Assembly (NCBI GenBank): GCA_026770585.1
Contig: MU647181.1
Coordinates: forward strand, 138,124-150,982
Origin: Baffinella frigidus
Taxonomy: Eukaryota > Cryptophyceae > Cryptomonadales > Baffinellaceae
DNA: 12,859 nt
Direction: 5' to 3'
Numbering within the stretch: position 1 is the first letter of the stretch; the number at the start of each line of letters is the position of its first letter. The notes beneath the pieces were generated by a model. The model ran no database searches, was not told the DNA's origin, and saw nothing but the letters and a program-made list of their open reading frames with translations. Both the position numbers and the translations under genes were made by a program. Below are positions 6,501-12,719 of this stretch, piece by piece.

Positions 6501-6570
6501 GGGCCGCCGAAGAGGCCTACTGTAGGGTCCTAGGGGGGGTGCGCCCCCTTACGAGCGAGGTACCCCTGTA
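6501..6570 (+). mobile_element. Family B right-half copy
   Basis: Carries AGGCCTACTGTAGGGTCCTA, a G run, CTTACGAGCGAGG and TACCCCTGTA, duplicating the right half of the preceding copy without a left arm. Confidence 0.8.
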
Positions 6571-6599
6571 AACCGAGGCACGTGTTCAGCTTCGAGTAC

Positions 6600-6780
6600 A
6601 CCCCAAACCCTGAACCCTAAACCATAAACCCTGAACCCTAAACCCTAAACCCTGAACCCTAAACCCTAAACCCTAAACCCTAAACCCTAAACCCTAAACC
6701 CTAAACCCTGAACCCTAAACCCTAAACCCTAAACCCTGAACCCTAAACCCTAAACCCTAAACCCTAAACCCTAAACCCCA
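6600..6780. repeat. Interstitial CCCTAAA telomere-type array
   Basis: About 25 heptamers, mainly CCCTAAA with scattered CCCTGAA and one CCATAAA. This is the C-strand of the TTTAGGG telomere repeat of plants and several algae. It is internal here, bounded by foldback elements on the left and decayed coding-like sequence on the right. The G-rich minus strand could form G-quadruplexes. Confidence 0.95.
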
Positions 6781-6796
6781 CGCCCTACACGGTAGG

Positions 6797-7035
6797 TTCG
6801 AGTACGAGACATTCGTGCTGGCGGACCGGCGGCTCAAGATGGACGAGGCTGCTGCCCGCCTCCGCACGGTCGAGGAGGCCAACTCCCGCACCTGAGCGCC
6901 ACTGTCTCCCGCCGTGCACGTTTCGACGGTTGAGGCTGCGCCCTGCCCGCCTCCGCACGGCCGAGGAGGCCAACAACCGGCCGGCAGGCTCTGCGCCGCC
7001 GAGGAGGATGCCAACGCCCGCGCCTGAGCGGGATG
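6797..7035 (+). pseudogene. Decayed coiled-coil coding fragments
   Basis: The plus strand reads FEYETFVLADRRLKMDEAAA, then RLRTVEEANSRT and a stop at 6893-6895. The blocks CCGCACGGCCGAGGAGGCCA and CCGAGGAGGATGCCAACGCC that follow encode similar E/A/R-rich pieces (RLRTAEEANNR-like) with frame breaks. Heptad-friendly A/E/R/L composition suggests a former coiled coil. There is no start codon, no intact frame and no recognised family. A related block is at 7316-7480. It could also be a GC-rich minisatellite that merely happens to read well. Confidence 0.4.
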
Positions 7036-7053
7036 GTCGCCTCATCTCACTCT

Positions 7054-7083
7054 CGAGGGATCCACGCGGGCGTGGATCCCTCG
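7054..7083. repeat. 30 bp inverted repeat
   Basis: CGAGGGATCCACGC and its exact complement are separated by GG. The left arm unit GAGGGATCC returns alone at 7417-7425, so the right arm is probably a local inverted duplication. Confidence 0.9.
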
Positions 7084-7084
7084 G

Positions 7085-7112
7085 GGAACCTCGCTCATAA
7101 GAAACGCCCACG
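7085..7112 (+). mobile_element. Family B left-arm fragment
   Basis: AACCTCGCTCATAAGAAACG corresponds to the left arm of family B without its terminus or right arm. It abuts the inverted repeat at 7054-7083. Confidence 0.65.
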
Positions 7113-7119
7113 CCTCCTC

Positions 7120-7144
7120 AGGTGCGGGAGACACTCCCGCACCT
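7120..7144. repeat. 25 bp inverted repeat
   Basis: AGGTGCGGGAG and its exact complement around an ACA loop. The right arm begins a block (CCCGCACCTG to CGGTTGA) homologous to 6886-6935. Confidence 0.9.
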
Positions 7145-7187
7145 GCGCGCCGCTGTCTCCCGCAGACGGTTGACAGCTGAGGCAGCC

Positions 7188-7307
7188 TACAGGGGTACCT
7201 CGCTACTAAGAAACGCCCAACCCCCTAGGACCTCCATAGGACCCTAGGCATGGTCCTACTGTAGGGTCCTAGAGGGGGGGGGGTCTTATGAGCGAGGTAC
7301 CCCTGTA
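7188..7307 (+). mobile_element. Family B foldback element, copy 2 (complete, TA flanked)
   Basis: TA, then CAGGGGTACCTCGCT at the left, and GAGCGAGGTACCCCTG followed by TA at the right. The interior has CCCCCTAGGACC, CCTAGGCATGG and GTAGGGTCCTAG. Apart from terminal TA, which fits a TA-targeting DNA transposon family such as Tc1/mariner-like or related MITEs, no class-specific signature was found. Non-coding. Confidence 0.85.
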
Positions 7308-7315
7308 CACAACGT

Positions 7316-7480
7316 GTCGACGGTTGAGGTAGCCTGAGGAGGCTGCCAGGTTCCGCACGGCCGAGGAAGGCCAACAACCGCGCCTGAGCGGGATGGTCAC
7401 CTCGATGAATCTCACTCGAGGGATCCATGGTCGCCTCATCTTACTCGCGGGATCCACGCCCGAGGAGGCTAACAACCCTG
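7316..7480 (+). pseudogene. Second block of coiled-coil-like fragments
   Basis: Repeats the earlier block: GTCGACGGTTGAGG, GTTCCGCACGGCCGAGGA, GCCAACAACCGCGCCTGAGC, GGGATGGTC and CTCGAGGGATCC all return in the same order as at 6917-7063. Frame breaks and stops are frequent. GAGGAGGCTAACA units recur at 7463-7475 and 7551-7563. Confidence 0.4.
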
Positions 7481-7680
7481 AGCGCCTTGCTCCTCGTGAG
7501 ATATGCCATAGCATAGCTCAAGAAATACCTCAAGACTCAAGAAATAGCTCGGAGGAGGCTAACACCCACACCCTCCCCGTCTACAGCTCGAGAGCTTGAT
7601 GATTGAAATGCGAATGGAAACACGGCAGCGTCAAGCTTCACAAGAGGGCACGAGAGGTGCATGGGCTGTGCGGGGCACTT
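7481..7680. other. Unassigned segment
   Basis: It contains small repeats (CTCAAGAAATA at 7518-7528 and CTCAAGAAATAGCTC at 7534-7548). No gene could be supported. Confidence 0.5.
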
Positions 7681-7728
7681 CAGGGGTACCTCGCTCATGA
7701 GAAACCCGCTCCGCCTAGAACCCTGCAG
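7681..7728 (+). mobile_element. Family B left-half copy
   Basis: CAGGGGTACCTCGCTCATGA, then GAAACCCGCTCCGCCTAGAA and CCCTGCAG. Only the left arm remains; no matching right arm is found before the next element. Confidence 0.8.
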
Positions 7729-7767
7729 TTCATTTTTACTGGCGGGAGAAAGCTGGCAGTTGGTGTA

Positions 7768-7885
7768 CAGGGATACCTCGCTCATAAAAAAACAGCCCCC
7801 CCTAGGACCCTACAGTAGGCCTATGCCTAAGGCCCTGCGGTGGTCCCTAGGGGGGGGGCGGTTTCTTATCAGCGAGGTACCCCTG
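7768..7885 (+). mobile_element. Family B foldback element, copy 3 (complete, TA flanked)
   Basis: 118 bp between TA at 7766-7767 and TA at 7886-7887. The left arm is CAGGGATACCTCGCTCAT and the right arm is AGCGAGGTACCCCTG. The interior CTACAGTAGGCCTATGCC is the version also seen in the decayed copy at 8896-8978, and its orientation is reversed relative to the GGCATAGGCCTACTGTAG version in other copies. Confidence 0.9.
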
Positions 7886-7945
7886 TACCCCGGTACGCGC
7901 GGTCCCGAGGTCCATCGAGTGCAACCTGCAGGGGAAGGGGCCATA

Positions 7946-8058
7946 GGGGCACCTCGCTCATAGAAACGCCAACCCCCCTAGGACCACCTAGGGCCCTAGG
8001 CATAGGCCTACTGTAGGGTCCTGGGGGGGGTTGTTTTCTTATGAGCGAGGTACCCCTG
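7946..8058 (+). mobile_element. Family B foldback element, copy 4 (TA flanked)
   Basis: GGGGCACCTCGCTCAT at the left, having lost the first two bases CA, and GAGCGAGGTACCCCTG at the right, between TA dinucleotides (7944-7945, 8059-8060). The interior has CCCCCCTAGGACCACCTAGG and CATAGGCCTACTGTAGGG. Confidence 0.87.
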
Positions 8059-8060
8059 TA

Positions 8061-8260
8061 TGTGCTGTGAGGGGAGCTCAGGCAGAGCTAGAGGGGGTTG
8101 CCCTTGTAGCGTCGAGACTGAGACAGAGCAAGCCTGTGAGAGGGGAGGCCCGAGAGGAACTCAGGCAGAGCTAGGGGTGTCACCCCTGTAGTCTCAGTGC
8201 TGGGTTGCCTTGCTCATTAGAAAGCAGTTTCTTACAGGCAGGATATCCCTGTGCACTGTA
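8061..8260. repeat. Duplicated block and very decayed family B copy
   Basis: GAGGGGAGCTCAGGCAGAGC (8069-8088) recurs as GAGAGGAACTCAGGCAGAGC (8152-8171). From 8204 TTGCCTTGCTCATTAGAAA, then TTTCTTACAGGCAGGATATC and CCTG, resembles both arms of family B with almost no interior. Confidence 0.5.
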
Positions 8261-8549
8261 CAGGGGTGTCTGGGCTATCCCTTAAGTGGCCAGTAGGCTC
8301 ATACGCCCTACCGTAGGGCCCTAGGACCTACCTAGGACCTCTTGGCCTGCAAATTTGCAGGCCTGGGCACTTAAGGGATAAGAAACCAGAACGTAAGAAC
8401 ACAGACCGGATTTGGGCCCCTCCGTTTCTTAATTTAGTGCCAGAGGGTTGACTGAATCTTGTATTTAGTCAACCTTCTGGTACTAATTTAAGAAAACAGA
8501 CACCGACCGATGTCGGAGCACCCGTGTTCTTATAGCCCAGGTACCCCTG
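8261..8549 (+). mobile_element. Nested composite foldback element
   Basis: Outer termini CAGGGGTGTCTGGGCTAT (8261-8278) and the complement of CAGGGGTACCTGGGCTAT (8532-8549) match at 16 of 18 positions and are flanked by TA on both sides. Inside lies an inverted repeat TATCCCTTAAGTG (8276-8288) paired with 8368-8380, and inside that a perfect 20 bp palindrome GGCCTGCAAATTTGCAGGCC (8344-8363). A second inner hairpin lies at 8424-8497. The outer ends belong to the family B type, while the interior is unrelated to other copies. Non-coding. Confidence 0.8.
8424..8497. repeat. Long hairpin with short loop (TTAGTACCAG arm)
   Basis: Arms of about 33 bp around a loop of about six bases. The left arm contains TTAATTTAGTGCCAGAGGGT and the right arm contains ACCTTCTGGTACTAATTTAA. 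A few mismatches are present. The TTAGTACCAG motif in the arms is shared with families C and F. Confidence 0.85.
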
Positions 8550-8552
8550 TAC

Positions 8553-8895
8553 ACGTGTGGCACGTGGGCGTACGGATTTTGAATCTGCCGCAGACGCGAG
8601 CCAGCACACGGTGACGATTGATGGTTGTTATCTTTGCTAGGAGTCGGAAGCTAAATTGGCGAGTTGACGGGTGGTGGATAAGATCTGGGGCCCGGCTGAA
8701 AGCGGGCGCCAGATCGAGAATCGCCAGAACCCCGAGGACCAAACAGAGGGCGCCCGAGAGAGCTCGGGTGCCATGAGAGGTCGGAGGCGCGGAAGTCTTT
8801 AAGTTGAGTGTTTGACATTACGCGCTCCCCCCTTACGTTTTTAAATTCACTTAAAAGTGAACTGTAGGCTCCGTGGCCAGACCCACCAACACCTC
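8553..8895. other. Segment without recognisable feature
   Basis: Mostly unique-looking sequence. A TTCACTTAAAAGTGAA palindrome occurs around 8846-8861. A minus-strand frame crosses 8530-8742 but includes the element end and has no recognisable similarity, so it is not called as a gene. Confidence 0.5.
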
Positions 8896-8978
8896 TGCGC
8901 CTTACAGTAGGCCTATGTCGAGGGCCCTATGGTGATCCTATGGTGGGCGCGCTTTCTTGTGAGCGAGGTACCCATGTG
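8896..8978 (+). mobile_element. Family B right-part relic
   Basis: TACAGTAGGCCTATGTCGAG and TTTCTTGTGAGCGAGGTACC, then CATGTG, match the right two thirds of copy 3 (7768-7885) with several changes. The left arm is not recognisable. Confidence 0.7.
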
Positions 8979-9158
8979 TGCACCCCCACAGAGGCTGTGG
9001 TTGTAAAGACGGCGAAAGGTGTCATGTGCACTCTACACGGCACGGGGTTTACGAAATGATACACCGCACGACACGCACCCAATTTGAACCCCCGGTGCTG
9101 TACAAAAGAGGCTGTGTGTAATAATTTTGTATGTTTGGTCACGTGGCCTTCGCTTACT
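8979..9158. other. Segment with a solo GTTTGGTCACGT site
   Basis: No gene was seen. GTTTGGTCACGTGGCC at 9133-9148 repeats the palindrome arm motif of family C, directly beside a family A copy. Confidence 0.5.
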
Positions 9159-9345
9159 ACTGCAAGGCCACAGGGGACTTTTCAAACCCTTGGACATGAC
9201 ACTAAAACTATTTGTAAATTATCTTTTGACCAATTATTGTCACGTCCTGGGGGTAGAAATTGCCTTGTGAGAGGGGAATGGCTCCAAAGTAGCGGACACC
9301 AGAGTGTCCGCTACTTTTTGAGACTTCCCCTGTGGCTTTTCAGTT
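9159..9345 (+). mobile_element. Family A TIR element, copy 3
   Basis: About 187 bp in the same orientation as copy 1. Left end ACTGCAAGGCCACAGGGGAC, right end GACTTCCCCTGTGGCTTTTC. The internal perfect hairpin at 9286-9317 (14 bp arms, CAGA loop) is identical to that of copy 1, while the interior between has more changes (TTGTCACGTCCTGGGGG). The strong conservation of the hairpin relative to the interior is notable. No clear target duplication. Confidence 0.85.
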
Positions 9346-9438
9346 GTGAAGCGGAGCCCGTTTGGGCAGAGGCGACATGGGGGAGGCAATCTCCCGATCT
9401 CCCCATCTATCCACAAAGCGATTCGTCGGAGAGGTTGC

Positions 9439-9512
9439 CCGTTAGGTCCTTGAGGTTTTAAATGCTCCCAACATACGCCAACGACACGCCCTTCCGTAGA
9501 AAGGATCTGCAG
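9439..9512 (-). repeat. Dispersed 74 bp repeat, copy 2
   Basis: Reverse complement of 1945-2018. Shared landmarks are CTGCAGATC, TTCTACGGAA, CGTGTCGTTGGC, TATGTTGGG, AAAACCT and AGGACCTAA. It lies about 600 bp upstream of the start codon at 10105, within what would be that gene's upstream region. Confidence 0.7.
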
Positions 9513-10104
9513 AAAACACATTTTTGTGCTTTCGGATCGCGTTAAGCTCTCCAATGCAGAAGCTCGTGCCACAAAGACAAAGAGCAGGCGCGGAAGACTA
9601 ACCATTCCGACGCATCCTCCGCGCGCCGCCGCCGCCGCCTGCGTTGCCCCCGCCCAAGCAGGTTCCTTTGCAGTTGCCCGCCCAAGCTGGGTGGAAAACC
9701 TTCCGTTGGAACCTTCCGAGGACTCTCGGAAAAATCTGAAACTAGAAAACGACATGACAGGATTTTTTTTTCGCCCACAATCGGCTCAAATCGAGGTTGT
9801 GGAAGGGGCCCTTTCCTGGAACCAGAATTCGAATTTGAGGCTCTGGCCTGGGGAAATACCTTGATTTCGAGCCTCAATTTGAGGCTCTACATCATCAGGA
9901 ACCAGATTGAGACCAGATTCCAGATTTTCCAAGGAGATCGAGAGGCGCGCGGATCAAGCGCCGCGTGAAGCGCCACTTGTACCTGGGATCAAGCGCGCTA
10001 GAGGGTTCGCTGAGGGGGCGACTGGGTTGATCTGATCGCGGAGGGCGGAAGCGTTGGGCGCAGGAGGGGGTTCTGTGTGGGGAGCGGGAACACGGCGATT
10101 CGCC
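9513..10104. other. Upstream region of the 10105 gene
   Basis: GC-rich with a CGCCGCCGCCGCC run near 9627-9639, a T run at 9762-9769, and repeats of TTTGAGGCTCT (9834-9844, 9878-9888), the second forming the near-perfect inverted repeat GAGCCTCAATTTGAGGCTC at 9869-9887. ACCAGATT occurs at 9901 and 9912. No TATA box could be called. A long minus-strand frame over 9240-9755 runs into the family A element and resembles no known protein, so it is not called. Confidence 0.45.
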
Positions 10105-10765
10105 ATGGCGCAATCAGCGGCCAACAAGGCGCTTCGGCCGACCAAGAAGAACACCCTGCAGCTGCGAGTGGACTTCGCCAAGGGACTGAAGGTCGCTGAT
10201 GAAGCGCCTGCGCTCGACGCGGAGGGAGCTCAGCTCATGTGCAAAGTGCTTGCGGAGGCGTGCGAAGTCCTGCCGGCCTCGGAGGCAAGAGAGGTGATGT
10301 CGGTCATCTTCACGCACTACCTCGAACCGGACGAAGACGAGGACGAGGAGAAGGAAGGGAACCCTGACGAGCGCGACGCCAAGAAGGCGGCCGGGGGGTC
10401 GACGCTTCCTAAGCTGGCGCTCACCCACTTCTGCGAGGCCCTGCTCGCGTCCGACACGTCGCTCAACACGAACCTCCACGGGCCTGACGTCGACGGCGCG
10501 CGCTGCGCCATCAACGCGCTCTTCAAGATCATGGCCACCACGGGCGAGCAGCACCCGAACGGTGCGCGCCTCCGCCCCAGCGTTTTGCCGCGCAATGGCG
10601 AACTGGGGGCTGCCCGCTGACCCCCTGCGTCCTGCAGCATGCCTGCCGCTCGGCGAGCTGGTCCTGGACCCGCTCTTCGACGACTTCGTGCGCGTCAGCG
10701 ACCCTCAAGACCCCGACAGCGCCAACCAAGTCCTCGAAGTCATGCAAGTCCTCATGAGCGGCGAG
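10105..10765 (+). CDS. Protein of unknown function, exons 1 and 2
   Basis: This is the only convincing protein-coding sequence. Exon 1 (10105-10561) starts at an ATG in a strong context (CGCCATGGCG) and encodes 152 residues. A GT-AG intron (10562-10637) removes a stop in the same frame, and exon 2 (10638-10765) continues in phase with 43 more residues up to MQVLMSGE, followed by the donor GTACTT. Support comes from GC-rich third positions, an exact phase match across the intron, and plausible sequence on both sides. The N terminus is basic (residues 8-15, KALRPTKK). Residues 20-72 and 100-150 look alpha-helical and rich in Ala/Leu. Residues 75-92 are a highly acidic linker with six consecutive D/E residues. 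Exon 2 has LGELVLDPLFDDFVRVSD, then an acidic DPQDPDS turn and another helix. No catalytic motif, signal peptide or membrane segment is visible. I do not recognise the family. The 3' end is uncertain, so the protein is at least 195 residues. Confidence 0.6.
10562..10637 (+). other. Intron 1 (76 nt, GT-AG)
   Basis: Donor GTGCGC, acceptor CCTGCAG, and a CTGAC branch-like motif at 10617-10621, 16 nt before the acceptor AG. Phase 1: splicing joins G with CA to give an Ala codon. Without removal, translation would stop at TGA 10618-10620. Confidence 0.6.
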
Positions 10766-11144
10766 GTACTTTGTGCACCACGTATCCGCCCCGAAAACCG
10801 CCCCCAACGCGTGCTGTGCGGCGGCTCTGGCTGCGCTCTGAGGTCGCGCGGTGCTGGGGGCGCGTGGTGCTCGCAGGGGGTTGCCATGGCGTTCCTTGTT
10901 CCGCTCCAAAAATGACGGACGCGAACCCTGCATGTCCGCCCAGCAAACCACCCCCAAAGCGTCCAGCCCCTCCGTCTCCCCTCCCACCCCCCCCACCCCT
11001 CCCCCGAAAGAAACGCACCTTCCCCTCGCCCCCTCCCCTCCCCCGACATGAATGCACTTCTCTCCCCCACACACACCACCGAAACCCTACCGAACCCTCG
11101 CGCTTCCAGCACCATTGAAGCGACTTGTGCCACCCTCGATCCTC

Positions 11145-11215
11145 AACCTTAAACCTTAAACTCTAAACCCTATACCCTAAACCTCAAACCTTAAACCCCA
11201 AACCTCAAACCCTGC
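11145..11215. repeat. Degenerate heptamer array (CCTTAAA, CCTCAAA, CCCTAAA)
   Basis: Roughly ten 7 bp units, mixing CCTTAAA, CTCTAAA, CCCTATA, CCTCAAA and CCCCAAA. Again C-rich on the plus strand. Confidence 0.75.
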
Positions 11216-11337
11216 CCCCCCCACACGCCCAAGGCGAGCAACGCCTGATGCGAACACCAATCATGCAACCTTGCGATCGCCAATAAGTAGACCGGGTCGT
11301 CGCTGCCTTGCCTAGCCTTGCCTTCATATAGCTATAT

Positions 11338-11385
11338 GCTACAAGTCACCGACCTTCGTAGCCTGCTACAAGTCACCGACCTTCG
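11338..11385. repeat. 26 bp tandem duplication
   Basis: TGCTACAAGTCACCGACCTT, then CG, occurs at 11338-11359 and 11364-11385, with GTAGCC between. Just before it is an AT-rich palindromic ATATAGCTATAT (11326-11337). Confidence 0.85.
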
Positions 11386-11447
11386 ACGTGTTCCCCCCTC
11401 GCCCCGCGCAAACCCTAAACCCTAACCCCCAAACCCTGACGCCCCAG

Positions 11448-11510
11448 GCGATCGACGCGTGGTGCGAAAAGTGTCGCGTCCAAATTCAGTACGGGCGTGT
11501 CCAAAATTAG
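11448..11510 (+). CDS. Candidate terminal exon of the 10105 gene
   Basis: Following CCCCAG at 11442-11447, the plus strand reads AIDAWCEKCRVQIQYGRVQN and then stop TAG (11508-11510), in the phase required after exon 2 (phase 0). AATAAA at 11525-11530 could be a polyadenylation signal. Against it, CAAATTCAGTAC and CAAAATTAGTACC form a local repeat, the branch-to-acceptor distance is short, and GACGCGTGGTG matches repeats at 83-93 and 427-437. If used, the protein would be 215 residues. Confidence 0.25.
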   Translation, partial: AIDAWCEKCRVQIQYGRVQN

Positions 11511-11677
11511 TACCAACCGCGTCCAATAAATACACTCCCACATCGCAGTCGCCGCCCTTGGACGCCGCGGCGCTCTCCTCCAAGTTGGACGCGCGTGTCG
11601 GGCACCACGCCGAGGACGCACACACGTCTCTCCCCGCTCTCCCCTGCTCTGGCGGCTATACCTCGCAGCCATTTGTT

Positions 11678-11723
11678 GCACCTCTAAGATTCCTGAATCT
11701 GCACCTCCAAGATTCCTGAATCT
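11678..11723. repeat. 23 bp tandem duplication
   Basis: GCACCTCTAAGATTCCTGAA, then TCT, is followed directly by the same unit with one change (CTCC for CTCT). A degenerate third unit (CCTAGATCGAATCTCCTGGG) follows. Confidence 0.9.
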
Positions 11724-11820
11724 CCTAGATCGAATCTCCTGGGTTCCAGATTAGACTGAATATCCTGCAAGTTCGCCCCACTTTTCGAAAATCAGTCTTC
11801 GGACGAGGTCAAGTCTTTCC

Positions 11821-12090
11821 CCTTAATCTCTAATCCCTAATCCCTACACCCTACACTCTACACCCTAAACCCTACACTCTGCACCCTACACCCCACACCC
11901 TACACCCTACACTCTCGGACGAGGACAAGTCTCTTCCCTCAATCCCTCAACCCTACACCCTACACCCTACACTCTACACTCTACACCCTACACCCTACAC
12001 CCTACACCGTTCACCCTGCACCCTACACCCTACACCCTACACCCAACACCCTACACCCTACACCCTACACCTTAAACCCTAAACCATAAA
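11821..12090. repeat. CCCTACA heptamer array
   Basis: About 30 heptamers, mostly CCCTACA with CTCTACA, CCCCACA and terminal CCCTAAA variants. The array is split by a stretch at 11912-11945, where GGACGAGGACAAGTCT repeats the GGACGAGGTCAAGTCT found just before the array at 11801-11816. The array thus looks duplicated together with its left border. Confidence 0.93.
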
Positions 12091-12101
12091 GACATATTTC
12101 C

Positions 12102-12264
12102 GCGCTTGTGCTGCACGTAGACGGGGTGTTGTCTCTCCCATACACTACATGCTCCGAACCTCCTGCATGCCCTAAACCTCCTAGATACCGTGAACCTCCT
12201 GAATGCTTTGAATATCCTAGATGCCCGAATCATTTCGCGCGTGTGCTACATGCAGACGGGGGGG
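12102..12264. repeat. Direct repeats around CGCGTGTGCTACATGCAGAC
   Basis: CGCTTGTGCTGCACGTAGAC at 12102-12121 recurs as CGCGTGTGCTACATGCAGAC at 12238-12257. Between them are degenerate units built on GAACCTCCTGAATGC (12155-12232). No gene was seen. Confidence 0.65.
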
Positions 12265-12376
12265 GCGTGCATCGAAATCGTCCGACCTGACAGACTGAGC
12301 GGGGTATAACATGGACCGATCATAGTCTGGTAATGGCATGGGTTAGGCAATTACGGCGAAACCTCTTTGACAAATT

Positions 12377-12397
12377 CAGTAATCAGTAATCAGTAAT
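12377..12397. repeat. CAGTAAT triplicate
   Basis: Three perfect tandem copies of a 7 bp unit unrelated to the telomere-type heptamers. Confidence 0.9.
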
Positions 12398-12479
12398 CGA
12401 CCCGGCTCCCCTCAACCCCCGCTTCCTGCCCCTCGCTCTTGGCATCCTGGGTGCCTTGTACATACACATTCTCAATGCC

Positions 12480-12505
12480 TTGTACTCACACTCACACACA
12501 ATGCG

Positions 12506-12537
<32 letters not shown>

Positions 12538-12635
12538 AGTGGTGAGCGCGTGATTTCCAAGTTGGAAATTCCAACCATATGTTGTGTGTGTGTGAGAGAG
12601 AGAGAGAGAAAGAGAAAGTGTGTGTGTGTGTGTCA
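12480..12635. repeat. CA/GT and GA microsatellites
   Basis: A CA stretch (12485-12499) is followed by a GT stretch (12504-12537), so the two can fold back on each other. A GT stretch then runs into a GA tract (12583-12616) and another GT tract (12617-12632). Cys/Val and Thr/His rich translations of this region are artefacts of the simple repeats. Confidence 0.9.
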
Positions 12636-12719
12636 CAAATACAGCGAGTGCCCCGTCACGTTTCAGGATCAAGGCCTCCATCTGTGTCACACCCTCCATC
12701 TGTTCCTCCCCCGTCACGA

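Larger units (their letters stand above)
10766..11447 (+). other. Probable intron 2 carrying C-rich and heptamer-like sequence
   Basis: If the gene continues to 11448, this 682 nt intron has donor GTACTT and an acceptor CCCCAG preceded by CTGAC (11436-11440). It contains a C-rich tract (10950-11055), a degenerate heptamer array (11145-11213), a 26 bp tandem duplication (11338-11389) and a short CCCTAAA array (11409-11437). Alternatives are read-through of the donor to the stop at 10913-10915, or an intron ending at 10876 (CTCGCAG) followed by a short last exon in the same frame to 10915. Confidence 0.35.

Noticed and set aside
6600-6780. A true chromosome end
   Set aside because: The array is internal, with over 6 kb of sequence on both sides, and carries variants not expected in a functional telomere.
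6394-8060. CRISPR-like array
   Set aside because: Repeats are long foldbacks with irregular spacing and TA flanks, and the host is evidently eukaryotic. There are no uniform short repeats with unique spacers and no cas genes.
9240-9755. Minus-strand 171-residue frame upstream of the gene
   Set aside because: Its C-terminal end lies in the family A element and the rest is low-complexity and unlike any family I know. A divergent gene is possible but unsupported.
10114-11133. Overlapping minus-strand frames opposite the gene
   Set aside because: They mirror the GC-rich coding strand and the C-rich intron. The plus-strand model has a better start, splice signals and composition.
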